DNA of 8,683 nucleotides from a bacterium (GCA_021825955.1 JAKAEH010000021.1:1-8683); one strand, 5' to 3'. Positions 1 through 6,847 are shown, numbered from the stretch's first letter. Numbers and translations: made by a program. The notes: generated by a model not told the origin, from the sequence alone.

Positions 1-895
1 CAGACCTATATCTTACCTCTGATACTTCGTATTGGCCTTCCATAGAGTTGGGATGTTTAAAGTATAAGGACTCTACCACACATCTTGCAGGCTTTGTCTC
101 AGGGAAAACTCTTGAAAACTCAACTTCCCCATTTGGTTTTATGTGTACCATTTCTCCGTTTTTTATCTCCCCGACATCATGAACGCCTTTCAAATGCTCA
201 AAACCTTGTGTTTCTGATGCAATCGCTGCACCATCAAATGTTTTTGCAAACGCCAAAGGTCTTACTCCCAAAGGATCTTTTATTCCAAACAAATCCCCTT
301 CGTCTGTTGCGACAACAAGTGAATAAGCGCCCTTCACACCTGAAAGACCTCTTGCTATCTTTTCCTTCCAAGAACTCCCTTGAGCATGGATTATTCTCCA
401 GGCAAGAACCTCACTGTCTGTGTCTGACTCGTAGGGTACTTCCAAAGGAAGCCCTTCTTTTAGCTCTTCAAGATTGGCTTGGGGGATATTCCCGTTATGA
501 GCAATAGCTATTGACCTTCCTTTATAAGAAACAACATAAGGCTGGAGACATCTTACTTCGTCCTTGTGATTTGATTTTTCTTTACTTCCAGAAGTTGAAT
601 ACCTATTGTGGCCTATGACAGTATTACCGTTCAATCCATAATCTTCTATTGAGTCTTTGGGAAAAACATCTGAAACCAAACCTTTTCCTCTATAATGCTT
701 AAAATCTCCTCCGTAACTATTAAAAGTCGCAATTCCGGTTCCTCCCTGGCCTCGATTTTGCTGGGCATAAAGACCTAAAACTGCTTCATGGGCAACATCT
801 CTACCCGTAAAACTGGTAACACCAAATACTGCGCAATACTCGCGAGGTTTTTCTTCAAATTCGGGGAATAGGCTTGCTGCCTCAAGTCGTAACAT
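1..895 (-). CDS. purF: Amidophosphoribosyltransferase (PurF), N-terminal 298 residues, cut by window edge
   Basis: Catalyses the first committed step of de novo purine synthesis: glutamine-derived ammonia and PRPP give phosphoribosylamine. The reading frame was translated by hand from the ATG at 895; an in-frame TAA lies directly before it, so no longer start is possible. The fragment covers the class II (Ntn) glutaminase domain. The presumed nucleophile is Cys21 (CAVFG), preceded by a 20-residue propeptide of the kind removed in Bacillus-type PurF. Family motifs follow in order: HNRYSTSG (96-103), AHNGN (132-136), ESDTDSE (156-162), KDPLGVRPL (206-214), ASETQGFE (226-233) and the PurF signature CVVESLYF (272-279), which starts the phosphoribosyltransferase half. 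The PRPP-binding loop lies outside the window. Family enzymes more often have Gly after the nucleophile (CGVFG); here it is Ala. It lies 87 nt downstream of glyS on the same strand, with no visible terminator between. Confidence 0.95.
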   Translation of the reverse strand, partial: MLRLEAASLFPEFEEKPREYCAVFGVTSFTGRDVAHEAVLGLYAQQNRGQGGTGIATFNSYGGDFKHYRGKGLVSDVFPKDSIEDYGLNGNTVIGHNRYSTSGSKEKSNHKDEVRCLQPYVVSYKGRSIAIAHNGNIPQANLEELKEGLPLEVPYESDTDSEVLAWRIIHAQGSSWKEKIARGLSGVKGAYSLVVATDEGDLFGIKDPLGVRPLAFAKTFDGAAIASETQGFEHLKGVHDVGEIKNGEMVHIKPNGEVEFSRVFPETKPARCVVESLYFKHPNSMEGQYEVSEVRYRS

Positions 896-921
896 TTAGT
901 GTTAGGATAACTTCTAAGTAC

Positions 922-950
922 TAGATATAGTATTCTTTTTAACGTTGCAA
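922..950 (-). promoter_or_regulatory. Weak candidate promoter for purF
   Basis: On the minus strand TTGCAA (950-945) is followed after 17 nt by TATCTA (927-922). This would give a leader of about 20 nt before the purF ATG at 895, with no Shine-Dalgarno. Both boxes are poor matches to consensus, and purF could equally be read through from glyS. Confidence 0.25.
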
Positions 951-982
951 ATCAATATAACAAAACAGCTCAATGAGGAAAA

Positions 983-2347
983 TTATCGAAGCTTATCTTT
1001 TAGGTATTCTACAAGTTTATCAATAGCTATTCTTTCTTGTTTTGCCGTATCGCGATCGCGAACTGTAACTGCATTATCTTTTAAGCTATCAAAATCAATT
1101 GTTATACAAAATGGCGTTCCAATTTCATCTTGCGAAGCATATCTTTTCCCTATATTTCCCCTATCATCCCAAGCTATTAAGTGCTTTTTTCTTAAATTTT
1201 CATAAACTTCCCTTGCCTTCGAAACCAATTCTTCTTTATTGGCAAGCAAAGGAAATACTGCAGCTTTATAGGGCGCAAGTTTTGGATCAAGTTTTAAATA
1301 TATCCTTCCATCCTGCTCAGTATAGGAATCAAACAATACTACACCGACCAAACGCGATAGACCGAATGTCGGCTCAATTACGTGAGGAATATATTTTTCG
1401 CCAGTCACAGGATCCGTGTAGGACAAATCCCGTCCTGATTTTTCCGTATGGTTTTTTAAGTCAAAATCCGTTCTGTAGGCAAGTCCAAACATTTCCTTGA
1501 AACCGAAAGGATATTTGTATTCAATATCCATAGTTCTTTTTGAATAATGAGAGCGCTCAAATTCTTCATGCTCGCGCCACCTCAAGTTTTCGGTATTCAA
1601 ACCTAATTCATGCGCCCAATCCCACATTTCTTTTTTCCAGGACTCATAAATTTTCTCCCAATCTTTGGGGTTTATGAAATATTCAAATTCCATTAAGTCA
1701 AATTCCAAAGTCCTGTGCACAAATTGGCCCAAAGTTATCTCATTTCTGAAAGCTTTTCCCTGCTGGGCAATGCCAAATGGTACGCGGACACGAGTTGTAT
1801 CCAAAACATTTCTAAAATTTACAAAAATACCCTGCGCAATTTCACCTCTGAGATAAACTTTTTCTTTTCCTTCCTCAATTATTCCAATAGATGTTTCAAA
1901 TAATAAATTAAACTTCCTGACCTCTGTCCAGTCTATCTTTCCGCATTTTGGACATTTAATTTTATTTTCTTTTATTATTTTAGTAAGTTCTTCAACAGGC
2001 AAACCCTCGACTTTGATATCTTTTACATTGTCCTCAATCAAGTGATCCGCACGTGTTCGGAAGCGACAATTTTTGCAATCAATTAGTGCGTCCGTAAATG
2101 AGGAGACATGACCGGAAGCTTCCCAGACTTTTGGATTTAAAAATATAGAAGCATCAATTCCCACCATATCGTCGCGTGAGAGAACAAATTTATTCCACCA
2201 GGAATCACGAATATTGTTTTTGAGCAAAGTTCCCATGGGGCCAAAATCCCAAGTATTGGCAAGACCGCCGTAGATTTCAGAAGACGGATACGCAAAACCG
2301 CGTCTTTTCGCAAGTGCTACAACTTTTTCAAACAATTCATTTGCCAT
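983..2347 (-). CDS. glyS: Glycyl-tRNA synthetase, alpha2 (single-chain) type
   Basis: Charges tRNA-Gly with glycine in the cytoplasm. This 454-residue protein is the eukaryote/archaea/Gram-positive-like dimeric class IIa enzyme, not the alpha2beta2 enzyme of E. coli. The N-terminus (RGFAYPSSEIYGGLANTWDFGP, from about 16) is diagnostic. The insertion after motif 1 carries two CxxC pairs (Cys91/94 and Cys132/135), a likely zinc knuckle. Motif 2 lies around 191-204 (GKAFRNEI) and motif 3 around 325-342 (EPTFGLSRLVGVV). Residues from about 357 form the anticodon-binding domain (APYKAAVFPL). It is complete and near the short end of the family's length. The ATG at 2347 is 6 nt after a TATAAT box with no Shine-Dalgarno, which suggests a leaderless transcript. 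The 75-aa gene lies 12 nt upstream and purF 87 nt downstream. Some database annotations call this form glyQS. Confidence 0.97.
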   Translation of the reverse strand: MANELFEKVVALAKRRGFAYPSSEIYGGLANTWDFGPMGTLLKNNIRDSWWNKFVLSRDDMVGIDASIFLNPKVWEASGHVSSFTDALIDCKNCRFRTRADHLIEDNVKDIKVEGLPVEELTKIIKENKIKCPKCGKIDWTEVRKFNLLFETSIGIIEEGKEKVYLRGEIAQGIFVNFRNVLDTTRVRVPFGIAQQGKAFRNEITLGQFVHRTLEFDLMEFEYFINPKDWEKIYESWKKEMWDWAHELGLNTENLRWREHEEFERSHYSKRTMDIEYKYPFGFKEMFGLAYRTDFDLKNHTEKSGRDLSYTDPVTGEKYIPHVIEPTFGLSRLVGVVLFDSYTEQDGRIYLKLDPKLAPYKAAVFPLLANKEELVSKAREVYENLRKKHLIAWDDRGNIGKRYASQDEIGTPFCITIDFDSLKDNAVTVRDRDTAKQERIAIDKLVEYLKDKLR

Positions 2348-2353
2348 ATAGCA

Positions 2354-2359
2354 ATTATA
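2354..2359 (-). promoter_or_regulatory. -10 box for leaderless glyS mRNA
   Basis: The minus strand reads TGATATAAT and then, after 6 nt, the glyS ATG. A sigma-70 start normally falls 6-7 nt after the hexamer, so the mRNA would begin at or within a base of the A of ATG. No good -35 box is seen 16-18 nt upstream. The TGA before the hexamer is also the stop codon of the upstream 75-aa gene. Confidence 0.5.
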
Positions 2360-2587
2360 TCAAAAAATTTGTTGCCTCTGGTGGATAGAAGAATTTTGAG
2401 GATCGCAAACTCTACGCATTTCAACTATTGTAAAATCTCCGAGTTGTAAGCCTTCACTTCCGGTTTGTCTTGCATCCATTAGAAGAGCCTGTAATCTTAA
2501 AAAAGCTTCAGGAGAACCCTTTAAAACCATTTTTATATGTCTTGGCTGGCTTTTGAGACTTCTTTCGGAATTTAATTGTTCGACCAT
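2360..2587 (-). CDS. Hypothetical protein, 75 aa
   Basis: I do not recognise the family. The protein has a polar, basic N-terminus (about 1-20), then a helix/turn/helix-like stretch (GSPEAFLRLQALLMDARQTG, 24-43), then a likely beta segment (LGDFTIVEMRRV, 49-60) and a Gln-rich tail. It has one Cys (61), no signal peptide and no membrane segment, so it is probably a small cytosolic protein. Support for coding comes from ordinary amino-acid composition, an ATG placed 8 nt after a perfect TATAAT box, and close packing with glyS, whose -10 box overlaps this gene's TGA stop. There is no Shine-Dalgarno. It follows the restriction-like cassette by about 250 nt. Without comparative data it could still be a chance ORF. 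Confidence 0.6.
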   Translation of the reverse strand: MVEQLNSERSLKSQPRHIKMVLKGSPEAFLRLQALLMDARQTGSEGLQLGDFTIVEMRRVCDPQNSSIHQRQQIF

Positions 2588-2595
2588 ATTTGGAA

Positions 2596-2601
2596 ATTAT
2601 A
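2596..2601 (-). promoter_or_regulatory. -10 box for the 75-aa gene
   Basis: The minus strand reads CCTGATATAAT, then 8 nt, then the ATG at 2587, predicting a leader of 0-2 nt. The same TGATATAAT string precedes glyS. A -35 element is not convincing; TTGTTT sits 15 nt upstream of the hexamer. Confidence 0.45.
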
Positions 2602-2656
2602 TCAGGTTAAATTACAAAACAATATTAGCTTCTTGCTGTCAAAAAATACAAAGAGG

Positions 2657-2716
2657 TTATTTCTTCTGTTTTGGTTTTTTCTTTTCCTTTTTTTTGTGAG
2701 TGTGTCTTTCAGCCAT
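2657..2716 (-). CDS. Possible 19-aa lysine-rich peptide
   Basis: On the minus strand ATG GCT opens a 19-codon frame ending in TAA, translating to MAERHTHKKKEKKKPKQKK. Ten of 19 residues are Lys, with two His and one Arg, so the product would be extremely basic and presumably bind nucleic acid or be unstructured. The upstream sequence (AGAGTTAATATATG) offers only a weak GAG and no clear promoter. The underlying DNA is a purine tract (A/G on this strand), and such tracts yield Lys/Glu codons by chance, so the call is tentative. It lies between the DUF262-HNH gene (stop at 2841) and the 75-aa gene. Confidence 0.22.
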   Translation of the reverse strand: MAERHTHKKKEKKKPKQKK

Positions 2717-2840
2717 ATATTAACTCTAAATTATTCCAAAACTTTATGCAATATTTAATTTCCATTTCGTTGCCCTATTTGATGGATCTCATAAAAAACT
2801 CGATGGCATAGGAATAGCCGTATACTGTAAAACTGATTTT

Positions 2841-4010
2841 CTAACGATTTCCTTTTGCTCGATTGTGGGTTATGCAAAGCATTTGGCAATTCTCAATAGA
2901 AGTAGCACCACCTTTGCTCCAGGCTGCTACATGGTCGGCATCCATTTCGCCCAATTCCCAAATCTTAGTCTTGTTTGCATCATGACCAAGAGCGCATAGC
3001 GGACAATTTGATTCACCTTTATTTTTTGCAGCTTCTGTTTGCACCACATAAGCCGATCTCTTGGTTGCTTCGTCAAAAACACGTAAATCCAGTAATTGTG
3101 AGTCACCTAAACCACCGAGAATATATTCAAAAATACCTCTACGGTTTTTTACATAAGGATCAGCATAAAGTCTTTGCACTTCTTCCGATACTTTTTTAGG
3201 GTCATAATCCTTTTGATGATACTTCTCATAAAGTCGTCCCCATTCCAGTCCGCGCATTTCATTCTCGACATCTGTAAATATACTAGAGACCCAATCTATA
3301 ACGATATTAAAATATTTTTTTAGTTCAATGATATTATCATCGTACCGGTGGCTACTCATATAACCTGCGATCTTTCCTTTACTCGCCCAGTCTAGTGCTC
3401 TTTCCAAAAAATCTTGTCTGTTGGCACTACCAGATATATACGCACTCCATTTCTGGATGTTAGCATTCTGGCTATTGCTAAATTCTTCTTTGCAGAGTGT
3501 TACAAACGGCCCAGAATATACAGCGTTTAACAACTCCTGATCATTAAGCGGAACACCGGCAATGTTTATGGTCTTAAACCACTCTTTTATCTGGCTTTCT
3601 GTCCCTTCACATTCATAAATTAGTAGTTTTGTTTCCAAAATCTTGGCTTGCTTATCTTTTGCCATGCCGCCAAAATATTGCTCCATCCCGTTTTCATCTT
3701 TGATGGCAAATTTGTCAGTTACAAAACGTCCGACACTAGTGATACGCTGTTGCCCATCCAAAACTTCCAAGTTGTTTTCAGAGACCTTATTAAAATAAAT
3801 CAAGCCTATTGGGTAACCCTTGAGTAGCGATTCAATAACAGCAACCTCTCTTTTTCCACCGTCGGAGGCATAGATATAGTTACGTTGATACTCCGGCTGG
3901 ATTGTGAGTTTACCAGATAAGCCAAACAAACCTTTACCCTCAAGTTCGTTATAGACGAACCCTTCGCAAATATCTTTGACAGTGATATCTGTTTTTAAAA
4001 TTGTTTTCAT
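2841..4010 (-). CDS. DUF262-HNH nuclease (GmrSD/SspE-like restriction protein)
   Basis: A 389-residue two-domain protein. The N-terminal half is a DUF262 (GmrS-type, ParB-like fold) domain: [11 protein letters not shown] (37-47), the [10 protein letters not shown] strand (64-73) and the hallmark DGQQR (85-89) followed by IT. DUF262 proteins in GmrSD, SspE and BrxU use this motif to bind or hydrolyse nucleotides that gate DNA cleavage. The C-terminus (336-389) is an HNH nuclease: CPLC (336-339), the DADH metal-site motif (357-360) with catalytic-type His360, Asn374, and a closing CITHN (379-383) that completes a Cys/His zinc site. The protein ends just after this motif (KGNR), as HNH proteins commonly do. 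Its ATG overlaps the stop of the DUF2130 gene by 4 nt (ATGA), so it is translationally coupled as the last gene of the cassette. Inferred role: the DNA-cleaving effector of a restriction system whose host protection comes from the methyltransferase two genes upstream. The substrate (unmodified or modified phage DNA) cannot be told from sequence. Confidence 0.9.
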   Translation of the reverse strand: MKTILKTDITVKDICEGFVYNELEGKGLFGLSGKLTIQPEYQRNYIYASDGGKREVAVIESLLKGYPIGLIYFNKVSENNLEVLDGQQRITSVGRFVTDKFAIKDENGMEQYFGGMAKDKQAKILETKLLIYECEGTESQIKEWFKTINIAGVPLNDQELLNAVYSGPFVTLCKEEFSNSQNANIQKWSAYISGSANRQDFLERALDWASKGKIAGYMSSHRYDDNIIELKKYFNIVIDWVSSIFTDVENEMRGLEWGRLYEKYHQKDYDPKKVSEEVQRLYADPYVKNRRGIFEYILGGLGDSQLLDLRVFDEATKRSAYVVQTEAAKNKGESNCPLCALGHDANKTKIWELGEMDADHVAAWSKGGATSIENCQMLCITHNRAKGNR

Positions 4011-5278
4011 ATTATTTCTTTTTCTTGTTTACTAATTTCTTCAAATGCTTTAGCAACACTTGGGCTATTGGAAGTAAGCCTCTTTATCGAAAGGTCAGTA
4101 GCTTTGTTGTTTGCTAATCGTAAATTATTATCAGATCTCAATAGATTCTCCTTCACTTTATTTAATTGATCAATAGTTTTATCTATTTCTTCTATGGCTT
4201 GAGAAAATTGTTTTGAAGCTAAGCCGTAGTTTCTTGAAAATGCTTCTTTAAATGCATTCATACTGGCTTCAAAGTTTGATACATCAACATTTTGATTATT
4301 AAGTATATGAATTTCACGTCGAAGGTGTTGTGTTTTTATGTTTGCTTGACGTAAAAATCCAATAATCGTAATGAAATGTTGCGGACGTATAGAATACATA
4401 AGTCCATATTCATAAACGGGGACTATGTCATCGTAGTATTCATTATCTTTTTCAAGGAGACTTACCAAAACAGCATACTCGCATTTTTTTTCTCGTCGAT
4501 CTTTATCTAATTCCTTAAAGAAATCTCTATTCTTTTTCTTAGTAGAGGTGGTGTCGTCCTCATTTTTCATCTCGAACATAACGGATAGAATTTCATTACC
4601 ATCTTCATCTATCTCACGATAGATATAATCCCCTTTTGAGCCTGATTCTGAAACTATATTATCTTTACCGAACTTTGCATTAGGAAATGCGATATGACGA
4701 ATGCGATTAAATTCATTTTCACAATGCATTTCAAGAGACTCACCAATCATTTTGGTACTCATTTTTGTACGCATTTCCCTGAGTGATAAAATAGAACTTT
4801 CAGCAGATTTGATTTGTTCTTTGTACTTTTCTTCGCTTAGTTCTTTTTCGTGTCTAATGTTACTTATCTCGATATCTTTCTCATTTAGCATTTCTTGATA
4901 TTTTTTTTCTTTCTCTGTAAGCTCTTGGAGAGCTTTAAGTTTTACACTTGACTCTGTCCTGTCTGCAACACTTTCTAATTTAGAATTAAGGGTAGAAATC
5001 TCCTTATCTTTTTCGGATAAGTCTTCTTTTGCACGATAGGCATACTCTTTTTCTTTAAGCTCTAATTTTAATTTATTCTCGCGTTCAATAATCTCCTTCG
5101 CTTTTTGCAATTCAGAATTAAACTCATCACGTTTTATAGAATTAACTACATTTGAGATTGTTGTTTTATCGATGTCAGTTTCATGTACAGACTTTAGATC
5201 GATCATGTCACCTTTTGAGCCATCTTCTAATAAAACTAAGGTGTTTTCGTCTTGTATTGATACTTTAACTTTTTTCAT
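4007..5278 (-). CDS. DUF2130 protein: coiled coil plus PD-(D/E)xK-like nuclease core
   Basis: A 423-residue protein. Residues 1-45 form a small beta-rich head. About 48-175 is a highly charged Glu/Lys-rich coiled coil. The DUF2130 core follows: [12 protein letters not shown] (179-190), KGDYI (216-220), SVMFEMKNE (232-240), [15 protein letters not shown] (247-261), [13 protein letters not shown] (268-280) and the [14 protein letters not shown] strand/helix (297-310). Another long helix spans about 335-395. Glu180, Asp217 and Glu236-x-Lys238 are arranged as in PD-(D/E)xK nucleases, so a DNA-cutting role is plausible; this catalytic assignment is inference from spacing. It starts 2 nt after the last base of the methyltransferase stop (1-nt gap) and overlaps the DUF262-HNH start by 4 nt. 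There is no Shine-Dalgarno, so translation probably depends on coupling. DUF2130 proteins are widespread but uncharacterised to my knowledge. Here it could be a second nuclease or a coiled-coil DNA-sensing or scaffolding subunit. Confidence 0.88.
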   Translation of the reverse strand: MKKVKVSIQDENTLVLLEDGSKGDMIDLKSVHETDIDKTTISNVVNSIKRDEFNSELQKAKEIIERENKLKLELKEKEYAYRAKEDLSEKDKEISTLNSKLESVADRTESSVKLKALQELTEKEKKYQEMLNEKDIEISNIRHEKELSEEKYKEQIKSAESSILSLREMRTKMSTKMIGESLEMHCENEFNRIRHIAFPNAKFGKDNIVSESGSKGDYIYREIDEDGNEILSVMFEMKNEDDTTSTKKKNRDFFKELDKDRREKKCEYAVLVSLLEKDNEYYDDIVPVYEYGLMYSIRPQHFITIIGFLRQANIKTQHLRREIHILNNQNVDVSNFEASMNAFKEAFSRNYGLASKQFSQAIEEIDKTIDQLNKVKENLLRSDNNLRLANNKATDLSIKRLTSNSPSVAKAFEEISKQEKEII

Positions 5279-5279
5279 A

Positions 5280-6488
5280 TTATTTTTTTTTATGTTTTAT
5301 AAAAATTCGTTTATAAACCGCTTGCACGGGATAACCAACATCGAAATATGTTCCTGCTCCGTAATTTTCTCTTTTGATGACACACCCCATAGTACCAGTA
5401 TTTGATTTCATCCTTTCTCCATCTACAACCTTAACTTTATTTGTATATTTCTTTGTTGGTGGGGATTTTTCATAAGCATCACTACCTAAAATTTCAAACT
5501 GGTCAGGATTATATTTATCTAAAAAACTTATCGGCACTCCCATCAAGCCATCATAATCACTTGGTATAGCATCGGTAAATGGTACCTCTATAACATCGTA
5601 ATTGTCATATCTATCATACGCTTTTTTTCCTTTAATTTCTTTGTGTTTGCTGTACTTTAAATTTTCTTCCATGGTCATAAGTGGCAATGGCTGATGACGA
5701 CGTCCGTGGTCTAAGCTAGTAAACCAACATACACCAGGTACACGATTCACTTTTTCACCATTACGCTCACGCTCAAATTTATATGTCGCTGCATATATAA
5801 AACTCTCGGGGACTTTGAAATACATACCGGTATTAAAATTAGTTGCACCGAGCCACATCTTATTTTCCTTAATCTTTGGAAAAACCTCTTTGTAGGTAAT
5901 AGCATTCATATTGCCGATAATAACGAACCTTTTGTTGTAATCAAAAAGTTGCTTGATATATTGACGAAACAGACTGAAAGGGGGATTTGTTACCATGATA
6001 TCTGATTGTTTAAGTAGATTTATACATTCATCGCTGCGGAAGTCACCGTCGCCTACTAACGGCATCCATTCGTTGTTCTTGTTTTCCTTCAACTGCTTGG
6101 CGACATCCTTTAAGTTAAACTCACCGTCGCCGTCTATATCATGCACTTCGTTGATAATAAATTTATTGGCAGTTACCTTTGGACGACCCTTTGATTTTGT
6201 GAGAGATTTATCGTCACCAAACAACCTAAGTTGCGTGTTGGCTACTGGTGACGGCTTGTAGCTAGTTGTGAGAAGCTGTTTCAATCCAAGCTTGTTGAAA
6301 TTAAGCACGAAATAGCGAAAAAAATTACTCTCAAACGGATCATCGCAGTTGCAATACACAACCTGGCCGCGGAATACATTGGGGTTATATTCCAGATATG
6401 CTTCGATCTCTTTCTGAATATCGACGTACTGGGTATAGAACTCGTCGTTTTTTGCCCTTTTTGCATTTGCAAGATTGCTGTTTGCCAT
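5280..6488 (-). CDS. EcoRI-family adenine-specific DNA methyltransferase
   Basis: A 402-residue member of the M.EcoRI family (Pfam EcoRI_methylase), which transfers a methyl group from SAM to N6 of adenine. The signature runs: KNDEFYTQYVDIQKEI (13-28), the SAM-binding strand region VVYCNCDDPFESNFFRYF (43-60), GDGDFRS (146-152), catalytic NPPF (168-171) in NPPFSLFRQYIKQL, then FVIIGNMNAITYKEVFPKI (188-206), MWLGATNFNTGMYFKVP (211-227) and VCWFTSLDHGRRHQPL (253-268). It is longer than the plasmid M.EcoRI (326 aa), partly through an insert (about 80-145) holding an EF-hand-like loop (117-128) and through its C-terminal part. The ATG at 6488 has a candidate promoter 15 nt upstream and no Shine-Dalgarno. 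It is the first gene of the three-gene cassette. Inferred role: modification of host DNA against the cassette's own nuclease(s). The recognition sequence need not be GAATTC. Confidence 0.93.
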   Translation of the reverse strand: MANSNLANAKRAKNDEFYTQYVDIQKEIEAYLEYNPNVFRGQVVYCNCDDPFESNFFRYFVLNFNKLGLKQLLTTSYKPSPVANTQLRLFGDDKSLTKSKGRPKVTANKFIINEVHDIDGDGEFNLKDVAKQLKENKNNEWMPLVGDGDFRSDECINLLKQSDIMVTNPPFSLFRQYIKQLFDYNKRFVIIGNMNAITYKEVFPKIKENKMWLGATNFNTGMYFKVPESFIYAATYKFERERNGEKVNRVPGVCWFTSLDHGRRHQPLPLMTMEENLKYSKHKEIKGKKAYDRYDNYDVIEVPFTDAIPSDYDGLMGVPISFLDKYNPDQFEILGSDAYEKSPPTKKYTNKVKVVDGERMKSNTGTMGCVIKRENYGAGTYFDVGYPVQAVYKRIFIKHKKK

Positions 6489-6503
6489 ATTTCGATTAAA
6501 GAA

Positions 6504-6532
6504 ATGATACTACTTTTTGCTTGGCATTTCCA
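6504..6532 (-). promoter_or_regulatory. Candidate promoter of the methyltransferase-DUF2130-DUF262/HNH operon
   Basis: On the minus strand TGGAAA (6532-6527), 17 nt, then TATCAT (6509-6504). The -10 matches consensus at 5 of 6 positions and the -35 at 4 of 6. The predicted start leaves a leader of about 8-9 nt before the ATG at 6488, too short for a normal Shine-Dalgarno; none is seen. Confidence 0.45.
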
Positions 6533-6535
6533 TTT

Positions 6536-6549
6536 TCCTAGATCTAGGA
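6536..6549. repeat. 14-bp perfect palindrome, possible operator
   Basis: TCCTAGATCTAGGA reads identically on both strands and sits 4 bp upstream of the candidate -35 of the cassette and 15 nt past the stop of the 82-aa gene. It has no loop and no following T-tract, so it fits a dimer-binding site better than a terminator. A regulatory role (for example control by the methyltransferase or an unseen repressor) is inference. Confidence 0.45.
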
Positions 6550-6564
6550 GTTATTCTCTAGTTT

Positions 6565-6813
6565 TTAATAAGTGCGGGGGACTTGGGGATAAGGGTTTCT
6601 TTCGGTAACTATCAAGTTTATTCCTGCAAGCACTTCCAGTAGTTGCTCATTATTCATTTGTTGACAAGCCAAAATGATAGTGTTAATGGGAACCAAAGGT
6701 GCTACTTCTGCATTTCTCTGAGCCAAAAGATGAGTGGAAGTAACAAACTCTCCATGGATACCTGCTCCATTTGAAGCTATTTCCCCTCTAGGTCCTCCTT
6801 CAAGTGTCCTCAT
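6565..6813 (-). CDS. Hypothetical protein, 82 aa
   Basis: I do not recognise the family. The ATG at 6813 is chosen because it lies exactly 6 nt after a CATAAT -10 box, the same arrangement as glyS; a TTG at 6831 would add six residues but lies upstream of that box. The N-terminal third is Gly-rich (LEGGPRGEIASNGAGIHGEF, 4-23). The middle and end look helical and hydrophobic (VPINTIILAC, 41-50; EQLLEVLAGINLIVT, 56-70), and the tail is Pro-rich (NPYPQVPRTY). It has one Cys (50), no signal peptide and no clear membrane span. It lies 76 nt upstream of the methyltransferase on the same strand. It may be an independent conserved small protein or part of the cassette's context; no function can be assigned. 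Confidence 0.55.
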   Translation of the reverse strand: MRTLEGGPRGEIASNGAGIHGEFVTSTHLLAQRNAEVAPLVPINTIILACQQMNNEQLLEVLAGINLIVTERNPYPQVPRTY

Positions 6814-6819
6814 ATCCTT

Positions 6820-6847
6820 ATTATGCTCCAACTTTTGGAATAATCAA
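6820..6847 (-). promoter_or_regulatory. Promoter for the 82-aa gene (leaderless)
   Basis: On the minus strand TTGATT (6847-6842), 16 nt, then CATAAT (6825-6820), then 6 nt to the ATG at 6813. Both boxes are fair matches (4/6 and 5/6). It is divergent from the plus-strand promoter at 6897. Confidence 0.45.

Noticed and set aside
85..507. Plus-strand 140-aa ORF
   Set aside because: It is antisense to purF, whose minus-strand frame is unambiguous; the translation has low-complexity Leu/Ser/Pro composition and no domain.
2576..2758. Plus-strand 60-aa ORF with a very hydrophobic Phe/Leu-rich centre, resembling a membrane peptide
   Set aside because: It is the complement of the purine tract and of the 75-aa gene's promoter. 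The Phe/Leu run comes from T-rich DNA, and no promoter or Shine-Dalgarno precedes it.
6536..6549. Palindrome as a terminator for the 82-aa gene
   Set aside because: It has no loop and no T-tract on either strand, and A-rich sequence follows it on the minus strand.
2730..6844. 12-bp inverted repeat (TTTTGGAATAAT at 6833-6844 and its complement at 2730-2741) flanking the cassette
   Set aside because: An exact 12-mer pair is expected by chance in AT-rich DNA of this length. There is no extension, no target-site duplication and no transposase or integrase, so I do not call it an element boundary.
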